NCBI RefSeq assembly: GCF_024498135.1
Contig: NZ_JANHOH010000001.1
Span: 1,674,001 to 1,738,000 of the forward strand
Length of the DNA: 64,000 nucleotides
Reading direction: 5' to 3'
From: Mucilaginibacter aquariorum
Lineage (GTDB): Bacteria; Bacteroidota; Bacteroidia; Sphingobacteriales; Sphingobacteriaceae
Shown here piece after piece: positions 35,706 through 46,700 of the stretch. Positions within the stretch are counted from its first letter, which is position 1; each line of letters starts with the position of its first letter. The notes under the pieces are model-generated. The model saw only the letters and a list, made by a program, of their open reading frames with translations. It had not been told where the DNA came from and searched no databases. A program made the position numbers and the translations under genes.

Positions 35706-37136
35706 TTAGCAAACCTTTACCATGTCCATTCCTAATATTGCGGATAGTTTTTCGAGTTTACTACTTATGTGCCCAACACCTACCGCGCAATGGTGCGCAG
35801 GCCCGTAACTGTTCCAATCGTTAACAAATTTACGTGCACCTACAGAGAACCTGTACCTGCTGTTGGTATTACCAATTTGAAGAATTGGCCCATGCACTGA
35901 TTCGCCTTCTGCTACCAGCATCATTAGTTCGCCATTCCCTTTTTCAAGAATAGAAAGACAGGTAACCGGGCCGCATTTAACGGCCATTTCAACAGATAGC
36001 CCTTGTCCAACTTTACCATGATAAACCTGCAGTGGTTTCACTTTGGTACGGCCTTCGGCAATTGCAATATGGCCGGGGCCGTCGTGCCCCATCAAAACCA
36101 CATCGTCCTGATAATCCATGGCATAGTACTCTGTAAAAGAACCACCCGCACCAAAGCTGTCCATGATCTTCATAGCCTGCGCATTCTTTATCTCGAACTC
36201 GCCTGCAACGGGTACACCATTCGCGGTAAGCAACGAATTCCCTAAAATAATTGAACTCATGGTATCCTCGTTACCCTGGCTGCCCGTCCCTTTGTGGTAA
36301 TAGGCGAAAGACCCAAGCTGGTATTTCGCAATAAGCTTATACATCGCTACCGACGTTCTGGCGGCCCTCAGTAGCTCTTCCGGCAGGCAATCTGGCTGGA
36401 TATCAAACTTTTCGCGGAATTCAGCAACACGATTATCCACCTCTTCCTTTGTAACCCTATCTTTAATAGCGGTAAGCTCTTCCACCTCGATAAGTTCAAA
36501 GTGCCCACCAAAATATTTTATCTGCAGGGTAAGATCGGTATAGATATCTAACATCCCGGAGTAGTAATTACCCATACAGCCCATTCTGTTGTTTTGCATA
36601 ATATGAGCAACATTAGCGGCTTCTACCCATTCAATTATTTCCTTATTGATTTCTTCGTCGTTCTCCAGCATACCAGTTACCTGGTAAAATTTAATACCGG
36701 TACGCTTAAAAACATTTGCAATTTCGGGCACAGGGCAGGCCGAGCAATACTTAAGCCAGGTACCTGTCATTTGGATACGGTCGTTAAGGCTGTTAAAGCT
36801 GTCGTAATCGATGCGGTCTTCGGGCGATAGATTAAGTATGATAACAGGTACATTTAACCTTTGCACTACCGGCAACACGGTTGATGAAAGTGCGTACGTT
36901 CCAACATACAGGAACACGATATTTACATCTTCCTGCCTGAATGTTTTTCCCGTTTCAAAAGCCTTATCCACAGTATCTACTATCCCGGCATTAACCAGCC
37001 TTACGGGCATATCGGCAAATTTTAAACATAACGTTTCCAGGTAACTTTCCAGACTCGTTTTAAGCCCTTCAAATTGCCCCCAATAAACATCTAAGCCTAT
37101 TCCAAATACCCCGATAGTTAAGTTGCTGTTGATCAT
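35706..37136 (-). CDS. L-fucose/L-arabinose isomerase-family protein
   Basis: A 476-residue cytoplasmic protein of the AraA/FucI-like fold. Telling segments are IGVFGIGLDVYWGQFEGL at the start, NNRMGCMGNYYSGMLDIYTD, the conserved glycine-rich KGTGSQGNEDTMSS, and a C-terminal block GPAHHCAVGVGHI. The family interconverts aldoses and ketoses with a divalent metal, but many members are uncharacterised. A true rhamnose isomerase is encoded at 58277-59551, so this one probably acts on a different sugar freed by the flanking GH106 enzymes' substrate, or has another role. It lies between the two GH106 genes on the same strand. Confidence 0.82.
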   Translation of the reverse strand: MINSNLTIGVFGIGLDVYWGQFEGLKTSLESYLETLCLKFADMPVRLVNAGIVDTVDKAFETGKTFRQEDVNIVFLYVGTYALSSTVLPVVQRLNVPVIILNLSPEDRIDYDSFNSLNDRIQMTGTWLKYCSACPVPEIANVFKRTGIKFYQVTGMLENDEEINKEIIEWVEAANVAHIMQNNRMGCMGNYYSGMLDIYTDLTLQIKYFGGHFELIEVEELTAIKDRVTKEEVDNRVAEFREKFDIQPDCLPEELLRAARTSVAMYKLIAKYQLGSFAYYHKGTGSQGNEDTMSSIILGNSLLTANGVPVAGEFEIKNAQAMKIMDSFGAGGSFTEYYAMDYQDDVVLMGHDGPGHIAIAEGRTKVKPLQVYHGKVGQGLSVEMAVKCGPVTCLSILEKGNGELMMLVAEGESVHGPILQIGNTNSRYRFSVGARKFVNDWNSYGPAHHCAVGVGHISSKLEKLSAILGMDMVKVC

Positions 37137-37187
37137 TTTTATATAGTGGTGTTACCTGTTTTTAATTTTTATAAGTGTTTGGGGGGA

Positions 37188-40175
37188 TTAATAATTACTT
37201 TTCCTGATCGTAACAGGCCCTATTAAGCCTGATGGTAATAAAGGTGAGTTTGCGTTATACTGAGTGGTTGTAGTAAAAGTGTACCTACCGCTGGTGCGGG
37301 GTTTGCCTTTCAGCAACCATTCGGGCCATTTATCATCAACAATACCATCGTATGGCTTTTTCTCATCACCTATCAGCCGATTTGGCCAAAGGTTTATTAT
37401 CTCTATTTTAAGATCATTATTTTTAGCCTGTACCGCTCCCGATATATCTACATGCCAGGGGGCTGTCCATACTATACCAAGGTCTTTGCCATTTAGGGTT
37501 ACGCGGGCCATATTTTTTACATTTCCAAGGTCAAGGTACAATGTTCCTGCAGATGCTTCTGCAAGGTCAAATTTTTTGTGATACACCGCTTTGCCCGAGT
37601 AGTATTTTATCCCTTCGTTTTTGCTCCTAGTCCAATCGCTCAGCTCGTCAAATGTTGCACTTGCAGGGCCGCCCCATTTCGGGTCGAAGTTAACTTCCCA
37701 TGGGCCGACTATTGTTTGCAGCGTTTTAGCATAAATTTCGGTATTAATACCGTTTGATGGCCAGGTGTTCTCTTTTGCAAAAACAATAAACGCGCTTTCA
37801 TAAGCATCCAGTTGTATTAGTACCGATGTGCTGCCGTTATTCTTTTTAAATCTCGTTATTTTTTTGGTCTTACCGGTCACCGCGTCCCACAACTCGGGCG
37901 AACCTTTTACGCTGCGGAATTGCGCCACAGTGTTAACCGATTTATCGGTTTTGTTGGATACAAAGTATATATCCCAACCGGCACCCGTGCGGTGGGTGTA
38001 CCGCAGATCGCCGTTTGCGATAAAATCGTCAATAACACCTTTTAATTTTAGGATATCTGCTGTAAGGTTGTAATGCGGATACAATTTATCGGGGTTATCG
38101 CTAATAGGCTTGCCCCATATCACTACACCTTCGCCGTATTTATGATGAGTGATGTTACCTGGTACTACAGCCGCTCCCCATATCATTTTACTCAACGCAA
38201 CAACCCTATTGTCGCAGGCCGGGTAACCCACAAGGCTTGGCGAACGCAATGGCGGGTTGCCCACAACAGTAGCGCCTTGTTTCACCAACTCACCTATTTT
38301 AGCCAATAGTTGCGGGGTCATAGATTCATATACTGGTAGTACCAACAAGCTGTAACTCGCCCCACCCGGGAATACCAACTGGTGATCTTTCACAGTCGCC
38401 TTCATTAACTGGCCGGGTGCGCAGCCATCAAAGTTATAGCCTCTGCGGTCGCCAATGGTATCACCGCCCACCATTGCCGAAGATGGCGGTACAAACACCA
38501 GCGGCGATCCTTCCGGCGTTAGGTAAAGCATATCGTCCACGGTACGGCCCTGTTGTAAAACATACTGGCTGCGGGTAACATAATTATGATAGCCGGTAAC
38601 CATTGGCCACCAGGTTTGGCTTCGGTCCCAGTGCACACCATATGGGCCCATGGTTGCCCCCGGCTTTAAGGAGTCGGCCAGGAATTGGTTTTGGAAGGTA
38701 TGGTACACAAAACGGTTAATGCCCGATGCGAAAGCCCAGTCGCCCTGGTTTTTCATTGATGCCGGGTGTTGTTTCCAGCCTTCGTTATCCTGGGCGGTAA
38801 AAGCCTCGGCAGGTATCAGCGATTTGCCATTTACGTGCCCTATGGATGTAGCCTCAATAACGCTATAGGTTGCATTAAAGCCAAACCCTTTGCTCCAAAA
38901 TTCGGCCATGGGTACATCCGCTACCGATCCAAGTTCAAGGTCGGCCGTTGGGTTCATATCATATGGTTCGATAGAGAGTGACAGGTTATTGCGTTTAGCA
39001 TATGCTTTTACCTGCCTGGCGTGGTTATCCAAAATAAGTTCCTGTGATGTTTGCCTCAGGTCCCATAAAAAGCGTTCGCTCTCTTCCAGGCTACCCACAA
39101 TGTTACCGGCATAAACCGGGTAATATTTAAGCGGATCGTAACCCCTTCTTTTTATAAACTCCTGCCTGAATAATGCTGTCCAGTTTTGCGCGCCCATCTC
39201 CCAGCTATCCATATGCAGGCGCTTTAAACCTCCCTTAATATTTTTATTTGTTTTGCCTGTTTTTCTGAGCAGGTTGCCCACATACTTATCCAGGTGGTAA
39301 TTTAACGCTACGGTGTCAAACTTATCAGCCTCAAGGCCTAAACCCGGCACCGGCGCGGGGCGGGTAATAGCCCCGTTATTGCGGCTTACAAAGCGCATAA
39401 CTGTCCACTTACCAGCTGGCGGCGACCAATTCAACGTACCATCGGGTTGCATTTTAGCTGTCAGATCAATTATTTGGTTTTTTGTTATAGCATTTTTATC
39501 TGCACCATCTGTAGCTGGCGATGGCATATATGGCCTAACTACACCCGAGCTGTATGGCGCGCGATAATAGAGGGCCTTTTCCTCGTAATCCTTAATAGGT
39601 TTATCCTGCTCCGTTGCCGGGAAGGCTAAAACGGCTACATCCTGGTAATACTTTAACCATTCTTTTTTAACCTCGGGTGTAAGGCCGCCTTCCCCAAAAA
39701 AAGGTTTCTTGGGCGGCGGAACCTGTAAAACAATTTTTTGTTTATCGCCCGGAGTTACCGTAACCTGGCTCGATACTAAATGCTGCATAGATTGGCTTGC
39801 CTTAACCCAGGGGCCGCCGCTACCTGTCCAACCGGGGCCTATGCCTAAAGTTATTTCGATACCCAGTCGCCTGGCTTCTTTCTCGGCATGTACAAAAAGC
39901 GATGTCCATTTATCGCTTAAAAACTCCACCGGGCCGCTGCGTATGCCAACATTAACCTCCAGAAAAATAAGGTTGCCAATGCCTGCCTTTTTCATCGATT
40001 CCAAATCTTTTGTAATAGTTTCTGCAGACATATTTCCATCCATAAAGTACCAGTAAACACCGGGCTTGTATTGATCTGCCGGATGGGCAAAATTTGCCTT
40101 GACGGTTTTCAACTGCGCATTTGCCGCATTTAGGCAGCAAAAACTAAAAAGGCAGGATAGTAAATATCTAAACAT
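37188..40175 (-). CDS. GH106-family alpha-L-rhamnosidase
   Basis: A 995-residue secreted enzyme with a Sec signal peptide (CCLNAANAQ). It has the family N-terminus (GVYWYFMDGNMSAETITKDLESMK), the TIM-barrel blocks GIGPGWTGSGGPWVKASQSM and LHMDSWEMGAQNWTALF, and a C-terminal GH2-like domain (RVTLNGKDLGIVWTAPWHVDI). It is a paralog of the lipoprotein at 32349-35609 and heads that operon; the two may differ in linkage preference or location. A TTTTG-N16-TTTTG double site lies about 105-130 bp upstream. Confidence 0.91.
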   Translation of the reverse strand: MFRYLLSCLFSFCCLNAANAQLKTVKANFAHPADQYKPGVYWYFMDGNMSAETITKDLESMKKAGIGNLIFLEVNVGIRSGPVEFLSDKWTSLFVHAEKEARRLGIEITLGIGPGWTGSGGPWVKASQSMQHLVSSQVTVTPGDKQKIVLQVPPPKKPFFGEGGLTPEVKKEWLKYYQDVAVLAFPATEQDKPIKDYEEKALYYRAPYSSGVVRPYMPSPATDGADKNAITKNQIIDLTAKMQPDGTLNWSPPAGKWTVMRFVSRNNGAITRPAPVPGLGLEADKFDTVALNYHLDKYVGNLLRKTGKTNKNIKGGLKRLHMDSWEMGAQNWTALFRQEFIKRRGYDPLKYYPVYAGNIVGSLEESERFLWDLRQTSQELILDNHARQVKAYAKRNNLSLSIEPYDMNPTADLELGSVADVPMAEFWSKGFGFNATYSVIEATSIGHVNGKSLIPAEAFTAQDNEGWKQHPASMKNQGDWAFASGINRFVYHTFQNQFLADSLKPGATMGPYGVHWDRSQTWWPMVTGYHNYVTRSQYVLQQGRTVDDMLYLTPEGSPLVFVPPSSAMVGGDTIGDRRGYNFDGCAPGQLMKATVKDHQLVFPGGASYSLLVLPVYESMTPQLLAKIGELVKQGATVVGNPPLRSPSLVGYPACDNRVVALSKMIWGAAVVPGNITHHKYGEGVVIWGKPISDNPDKLYPHYNLTADILKLKGVIDDFIANGDLRYTHRTGAGWDIYFVSNKTDKSVNTVAQFRSVKGSPELWDAVTGKTKKITRFKKNNGSTSVLIQLDAYESAFIVFAKENTWPSNGINTEIYAKTLQTIVGPWEVNFDPKWGGPASATFDELSDWTRSKNEGIKYYSGKAVYHKKFDLAEASAGTLYLDLGNVKNMARVTLNGKDLGIVWTAPWHVDISGAVQAKNNDLKIEIINLWPNRLIGDEKKPYDGIVDDKWPEWLLKGKPRTSGRYTFTTTTQYNANSPLLPSGLIGPVTIRKSNY

Positions 40176-40278
40176 GAATAGTATTTAAATTGTGCAGGCT
40201 AATGGTTAACTGGTTTTTTGTGAAAGGGAATATCCTTCACTCAAATTTACTTTATTTATTGTAGCCGGCTTTTATCTG

Positions 40279-40308
40279 TTTTGTGATATGTTTTATACTT
40301 TTTGATAT
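40279..40308 (+). promoter_or_regulatory. AraC-type direct repeat, 21-bp spacing (upstream of GH106 operon)
   Basis: TTTTGTGAT (40279-40287) and TTTTGATAT (40300-40308) repeat with 21-bp periodicity in the gap between the mutarotase gene and the GH106 operon. Similar pairs occur at 47016 and 48889. The spacing equals two helical turns, as expected for AraC-family regulators. Such pairs can arise by chance in AT-rich DNA. Confidence 0.45.
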
Positions 40309-40321
40309 CGATGGTAGCTAA

Positions 40322-40633
40322 TTAAGGCATTGAAAAAACATTCTCCAAGCCTACCACCACAGGCGACTTGTCCGGGTTGGTTTCCATCAGATCTGCCATG
40401 TATTCCCACCATCTCGTCATAATAGGATTGCCGGCCAAACTGGTGGCACCACCGTTCTCTACATATTGCACGGCAATAAGGCTATCGGTTTGTTCGTCAA
40501 AAAAAATGTCATACTTTTTAATGCCGCTCTCTTTAAGCAACGCTACCAATTCCGGCCAGATCTTGTCATGCCGTCTTTTATACTCGGCTTTAAAACCCGA
40601 CTTTAGTTTCATTTTAAAAACAACTTGTTCCAT
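40322..40633 (-). CDS. rhaM: L-rhamnose mutarotase
   Basis: A 103-residue cytoplasmic dimeric enzyme that interconverts alpha and beta anomers of L-rhamnose so the isomerase gets its substrate. Family marks are FKMKLKSGFKAEYKRRHDKIWPEL with the catalytic-site histidine, then ESGIKKYDIFFDEQTDSLIA and NPIMTRWWEYMADLM. The length is typical. It lies 6 bp downstream of the GH39-like gene, at the end of the SusC-SusD operon, which firmly links that PUL to rhamnose. Confidence 0.95.
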   Translation of the reverse strand: MEQVVFKMKLKSGFKAEYKRRHDKIWPELVALLKESGIKKYDIFFDEQTDSLIAVQYVENGGATSLAGNPIMTRWWEYMADLMETNPDKSPVVVGLENVFSMP

Positions 40634-40639
40634 ATCCTT

Positions 40640-42106
40640 CTAATTTACGCCTTTGATAAGGGCAACGGCAAAAGGTTTTAAATCAACATAATCAGCGGTA
40701 AGGGCAACCGCTTTAGGTTCGTTGTCCCCTGATGCTTCATCAATCAGGATTATTTGTGTCCCTTTAAATCCGGAAGGTAACATTAACCGGATCGCTTTAT
40801 TGCGTTTGTTGAGCAGCAATACGTTTTTACCGCCCTCATCTTTAAAACCTTGTGCTAAAATATTATCACCCTGGTTTTGGTCGATATTTGTTTTTACCAG
40901 CTTACTGCCGCTTTTTATATTGTCTTTTATGAGCTTCAGCACCCAAAAACGGGCATTGGGTTTATTGTTGATGTAATTGATCATGCTCACATCCGGGAAC
41001 TGTGTAGGAAAGCCAACCAACTGCGATTCGCCTATAATATCAATCCCGGCTTTAGTAAGTTCTATAAAAAAATAAGCGTAAACGCTCGCGGAAAGGTTCC
41101 AGTAAGCCGTGGGTATAGGCTGTTTACGCATTTCCTCGCTAACAAATGTACCCAACTCATTAACATCTGTTTTGGTATCCGGCGATAAGCGTTTTCGAAT
41201 ATTCTCTACATATCTCACAGTGTTTATAAAGTTCTCGGCTTTATCAAACACCGCATATTCATAATCATCAAATTTTTGCCCGCTGTTGGCACTGGCATAG
41301 CAATGGTATGAGATCATTTCGAGCGGGATACCGGCTTTATGGTTGGTGGGGTTCAGGAAATATTCAAACCATTCGGGTTTTTCATTAGCAACCGCCATTC
41401 CAATAAATTTCGCATCGGGTATAACTTGTTTAAGCGCCGAAACCATGGCATCATAGATCCTGGTATATGTTTGCGGCGACATGCTGTGTTCCAGATCGGG
41501 CTCGTTCAATATCTCCCAATACGGTATCTCATAATGATAACCGGATTTGTGATATTTCCCTAACTCATCTGTAAAACCGCCTTTTGTATACCAGCTTACC
41601 AGTCGTACGTAGTAATCTGTTAGTTCTTTCATGGTGCTGTCCCTTAGCTCGGTACCGCCACCGTAAGACCAGCTCACGTGGTTAGGATCTGCAGGATAGT
41701 CAACCGGCTTTTCGGTTTTAAACATCCATTGTGGTATGGTGCTAAAATTCATGATGATAGAATGGCCTTTGGTCGCTTCCAAAAAATCAATGGTCATTGG
41801 ATCAATGAGACTAAAATCCCAAGATGTTTTTGTAGCTGTTGGTGCTTCAAGTTCGGCCACAGCAAGTTTAGGATAAGGGAACCATGGCACATAACGTACA
41901 AAATCGGCACCTAAACCCTTAAGTGCATTAAAAGAAGGATCGTGCATGGGCGCTTTGCGGCGCAGCATAGGGTTACCCACAACCTGCAGTGTAGGTGTCG
42001 ATCTGGAAGTCATAACCACATCATTCCAATCAACAGTTAACCGCGGCGTTTGTGCCCAGCTTATCAGACTAAAAAAAACAAGGATAAGTGCAAATGATCT
42101 TTTCAT
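40640..42106 (-). CDS. GH39-like secreted glycoside hydrolase
   Basis: A 488-residue clan GH-A enzyme with a signal peptide (ILVFFSLISWAQ). The acid/base glutamate is in YWEILNEPDLEH and the nucleophile glutamate probably in DVNELGTFVSEEM; WFPYPKLAVAELE and the C-terminal beta-sandwich (GKNVLLLNKRNKAIRLML) fit GH39-like proteins. GH39 members include beta-xylosidases and other enzymes acting on pectin and exopolysaccharides. Its position between SusD and rhaM implies activity on a rhamnose-containing glycan. The family number is by pattern, not by search. Confidence 0.75.
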   Translation of the reverse strand: MKRSFALILVFFSLISWAQTPRLTVDWNDVVMTSRSTPTLQVVGNPMLRRKAPMHDPSFNALKGLGADFVRYVPWFPYPKLAVAELEAPTATKTSWDFSLIDPMTIDFLEATKGHSIIMNFSTIPQWMFKTEKPVDYPADPNHVSWSYGGGTELRDSTMKELTDYYVRLVSWYTKGGFTDELGKYHKSGYHYEIPYWEILNEPDLEHSMSPQTYTRIYDAMVSALKQVIPDAKFIGMAVANEKPEWFEYFLNPTNHKAGIPLEMISYHCYASANSGQKFDDYEYAVFDKAENFINTVRYVENIRKRLSPDTKTDVNELGTFVSEEMRKQPIPTAYWNLSASVYAYFFIELTKAGIDIIGESQLVGFPTQFPDVSMINYINNKPNARFWVLKLIKDNIKSGSKLVKTNIDQNQGDNILAQGFKDEGGKNVLLLNKRNKAIRLMLPSGFKGTQIILIDEASGDNEPKAVALTADYVDLKPFAVALIKGVN

Positions 42107-42207
42107 AGGGATTTGTTTTATAACTGAAAAAACTATTAGAAAGGCAGAAGCGCCGGTGTTCAGCGGCTGCTTCTGCTTTCAACCAATTAACCAATTATTC
42201 ACCAATA

Positions 42208-43716
42208 CTAATAACCAGGGTTTTGTGTCAAATTATTATCCAGGAACCGTTGCCTGTCAGGTATAGGATATAATGCTTCGTACCCGTCAAATTTATAATC
42301 GTTACCCGTAAACGGAACGCCTCCCCTGTCTACAGTGGGTGCTGCCTTTTCTGCCTGGCCATGTGCATTTAAAATTAATACCATTTGCGCGTTGGTAAAT
42401 GCGCGTTTCAAGTCAAACCAGCGGTCGTTTTCAAATGCCAGCTCTACGCGGCGTTCGTGCCTGATGGCTGTACGGAATGTTTCCTGGTTTAAACCGGATA
42501 AGCCTGGAAGCCCGGCCCTACTTCTAACCAAATTAATATACTGATAAGCATTGCCCGGCCCGCTTTGTTCGTTTATAGCTTCTGCCAACATGAGTAGCAC
42601 ATCTGAGTATCTTAGCACAGGCCAGTTATCATCTGTACGCCCTTCAATAGTGTGCGGATGGTTATATTTATTAACAAACGGGATAGCTACAAACGTACCG
42701 CCCGCATTGGTATAGCCTTCTTTTAAGGAAACCACTTTACGTTTATCGTTTGGTTCAAACTCGGCAATAATGTTTTTGGTAGGGATGTTCCAACCTGTTG
42801 GGCGGCTTGTAGGGAAACCTGTTACAGCACCGTCAGAACCACGCGGGGCAAACGTATATATGAAGCTGCTCCACTCGCCTAAGTTGTTACCGCCCTGGTA
42901 TTGAATTTCAAACAACGATTCACTGTTATTCTTGTTGTTAGGGTCAAAAACAGATGCGTAATCGTTAACCAATATGTAGCCAAGCGGCAATATTTGTCTT
43001 AAAGTACTTTCTGCTTTAGGATAATCCTTCATAGTTAAGTAAACCTTGCCAAGTAACCCTAATGCAGCACCCTTTGATGCGCGGCCAATATCGGCGCCGG
43101 TATATTCACTTTTTAAAGGCAGGTTTGCAGCAGCATCTGTCAGGTCTTTTACAATCTGAGCGTATATCTCGTTCTCGGGGCTGCGTACTGTTTTGAAAGC
43201 ATCAGATGAGTTTACGAGTGGTTCGGTCATTAAAACCACCGGACCAAAATAACGAACCAGGTTAAAATAATAATAAGCCCGCATAAACTGCAGTTCGCCT
43301 TTAAACTGGGCTTTTTTCTTATCACTTATTGCTGTAACACCCTCAATTTTTGATAGCGCAACATTAATGTTATACAATGCATTGTACGATTGATTGTACA
43401 GGTCTGCAATATTTACATTAGTGGCAGTTACGTTCCAAAATTCAAATGCCTCAACACGGTCGGTTTGCCCCCTGTCTGACGGGTTTAATTGAATGGTGGT
43501 ATTATCTGACGACATTTCGGCAAACACATATTGACTGTTCACGTGGTCTTGCAATGAGCTATATGCCCCACTCACCGCCTGCTGCACCTGGTCTTCGGTC
43601 TGGTAGAATTTATCCGCTGTTTTCCTGGTTGGATCTGTCAGATCCAAGAAGTCTTTTTTGCAGGATGTAATTGCCAGAAAGCATAGAAAGATTGATAATT
43701 TATATATATTTTTCAT
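42208..43716 (-). CDS. SusD/RagB-type glycan-binding lipoprotein (rhamnose PUL)
   Basis: A 502-residue lipoprotein (lipobox LAITSCKKD). SusD marks include YNALYNINVALSKIEGV, FMRAYYYFNLVRYFGPV, TAIRHERRVELAFENDRWFDLKR and the C-terminal IPDRQRFLDNNLTQNPGY. It partners the SusC encoded 17 bp upstream in binding and importing oligosaccharide at the cell surface. The operon continues with GH39-like and rhaM. Confidence 0.96.
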   Translation of the reverse strand: MKNIYKLSIFLCFLAITSCKKDFLDLTDPTRKTADKFYQTEDQVQQAVSGAYSSLQDHVNSQYVFAEMSSDNTTIQLNPSDRGQTDRVEAFEFWNVTATNVNIADLYNQSYNALYNINVALSKIEGVTAISDKKKAQFKGELQFMRAYYYFNLVRYFGPVVLMTEPLVNSSDAFKTVRSPENEIYAQIVKDLTDAAANLPLKSEYTGADIGRASKGAALGLLGKVYLTMKDYPKAESTLRQILPLGYILVNDYASVFDPNNKNNSESLFEIQYQGGNNLGEWSSFIYTFAPRGSDGAVTGFPTSRPTGWNIPTKNIIAEFEPNDKRKVVSLKEGYTNAGGTFVAIPFVNKYNHPHTIEGRTDDNWPVLRYSDVLLMLAEAINEQSGPGNAYQYINLVRSRAGLPGLSGLNQETFRTAIRHERRVELAFENDRWFDLKRAFTNAQMVLILNAHGQAEKAAPTVDRGGVPFTGNDYKFDGYEALYPIPDRQRFLDNNLTQNPGY

Positions 43717-43733
43717 CGTTGTCTGGTTTTAAA

Positions 43734-46700
43734 TTAAAAGTTGATTCTGGTGCCTATAGATATTGTTCTTGGAACCGGATAAGATTCGCCATCCCGTCCC
43801 GGGCTGATCACATCATTGCCATTGTTGGTCCTGGCGGCATTAACCTCGGGGTTATTGCCGGGATATTTTGTAAACAGGAATGCATTATCTACGCTCACAA
43901 AAACTTTTGCATCAAATATGTTTTTTATCCTGGGGATGGTATATCCTAATGTGATATTCTTGATCCACATATAATTTCCGCTGTATACATAAACCGAGTT
44001 GGCTTCCCTGGTGAAATAATAAGTGTTGGAGCCCGGCCATTTACCTGCCCCCGGGTTTTGTTCAGACCTCCAGCGGTTCTGCACATCAGCAAGCACATTA
44101 AATACCCCGTCGATATTAGCCAGGTTCATATCTACCGCCCTGTATATTTGCCCGCCATACGAGCCATTCAATAACATGCTCAGATCAAAGCGTTTGTAAC
44201 CAACGTTCCAGTTCCATCCCCAGGTAAACTTAGGGTTGGGATTACCTATCACCACCATGTCTTGTGTATCGTAAGAGATAACGCCGTCGCCATTGCCATC
44301 AAAATACTGGTACGTACCGGGAATATTATTGACGTTGTGCGGTGTAGCATCTATTTGCGCCTGGTTCTGATATATTCCAAGCACCTTAAAGCCATAAAAC
44401 ATACCAATAGGCTTCCCTACCTCGCTTATGTTATATCCGTCATAAAAAGCGCCTGTAAGTAATGAATTTCTATCGCCATCAATAGATAATACTTTGTTGC
44501 GGTTGAATGAGATGTTAAAGCCGGTGTTAAAGGTTACATCGCCATACTTATCCCGGTAGTTTATACCCAGCTCAATACCTTTATTTTCCAGTTCGCCAAT
44601 ATTTGTAATAATATTACCAAAGCCGGCAACAGCAGGTATTTCTACGCCAAGCAACATATTGGTAGTTAACTTGCGGTAGTACTCGCCGGTAAAGTTTATT
44701 TTCCCTTGCAGGATGCTCAGATCTAAACCTATATCCAGTTGTTTTGATTGCTCCCAGCCTAAGTTGGTATTTGGGAATGAACCAATTGTAGCACCTGGTA
44801 CAACCGTGCCACCTAATACATAATTGCTGGTATTGATATTTGCCTGCGATGTGTAGTTACCAATGTTGTTGTTACCGGTAATACCATAACTTGCCCTTAG
44901 CTTAAAATCATCCAGCCAGGTTAACTTAGGAAAAAAGCTTTCCTGTGATACGCGCCATCCGATAGATGCTGAAGGGAAATTTCCCCAGCGGTTATTGCTA
45001 CCAAAGCGGGAACTGGCCTCGCGGTTAAAGGCGGCGGTAAACAAGTATTTATCTTTATAGGAATAATTGATCCTTGACAGAAAGCTCTCTATGGTAAAGG
45101 CTGCCATCCCCGAGCTGCCATCGCGCTGGTTTGCCGCAGAAACATATTCCACCAGGTCGTCTGGATATTTGGTACCTGTTGCATTACCAGTGTTCAGGGT
45201 GTTTTTTTGAAATATATGCCCAACAGTTACTTCCAGTTTATGATCTTTAAACCTCGGCGAATAAGTAAGCAGGTTATCCATCCCATAATTCAAATTATTA
45301 TAGAAGTATTCTCCCCCGCTTGCCTGTCGCGGCGGCGCACTGTTGAACCCTGCTACACCAGATGGGGTAAAATCATGGTTGCGCATATCATCAATCATTC
45401 CATTAAAGTTGGTACGGAAACTAAAATCTTTAAATGGTTTAATATCTATATAAGCATTTGCGGTAACGTTGCTTTTATACTGTTTATGAAGCTCCTGCTG
45501 TAGTCGTTGTACTGGGTTTGGAAAGCCGAAAATATTGTCGTGACCGCCTATGTAATTATTAAAAGAACCGTCTTCATTATAGACCGGTTCGCGCGGGTCC
45601 ATTAACAATGCCTGGTCTACAATGTTGCTACCAAACCCACCCGCGATAGCATCACTGTTTTTTGCCCACGAATAAGCGCCAGACAAATGGAGCCCGAAGT
45701 TTAAAAACTTATTGGGCCTGCCATCAAGGTTTGCCCTTGCGGTAACCCTGTTAAAGCCGGTGTTTATCAAAGACCCGTTCTGGTTAAGATACCCTATTGC
45801 TATATAAGAACTGGATTTCTCTGACCCGTTAGTTAACGATACATTGTAATCGCTAAAAGGAGCGTTCTGGTGTAATATTTCTTTGTACCAGTCTGTAGAA
45901 ACCTTTGTTTGCTCCGGAAACCTAAAATCAAGCGGGATCTCGCTCTCTAATGGCTCTCTGTTTTGAAAATACCTTATCTTATCAGAAAACACATCTTTTT
46001 GAAATTGCGCGAACTGCTGTCCGTTTAACACGTGGATGCGCCTGGAATCGGGTACATTTGCAAAGCCATTATTGGTAGTTACGGTTAGTTTAGAACCATC
46101 TTTTTTACCGCTTTTTGTGGTGATCAAAACAACGCCATTAGCGCCTCTTGAGCCGTACACCGAGGTAGATGCGGCATCTTTTAAAATGGTAATACTTTCT
46201 ATATCGTTTGAATTTAACGAGTTACCCACATTTGTACCAACCGGGAAACCATCAACCACATAAAGCGGGTCGCTGTTTGCTCCTAACGAGCTGTTACCAC
46301 GGATCTCCACCTGTAACTCCTGCCCCGGCTGGCCCGAGGTTTGTTTAGCAACAACACCCGGCGCCTGGCCTTGTAACAGTCGGCCAACATTTGATGCCGG
46401 TATACCCTGTGATTTGGACAGATCTACCTGAGATACCGCCGCGGTAATATCCGCTTTGCGCTGCGAACCATACGCAAGCACAACAACTTCTTTTAAACCT
46501 TGCGAGGATGCCGACATTCTTAAAACGATATTTGCCTCGTTGCCTACAACTACCCGTCTTTCGGTATAGCCTATGTATTTAAATATTAAGGTAGCACCTT
46601 TATTTACACTCAGGTTGAAGCGGCCCCTAACGTCTGTTTGTGTACCGTTGGTTGTTCCCTGTACCGATATCGATACGCCGACCAAAGGTTCTGTTGTGAG

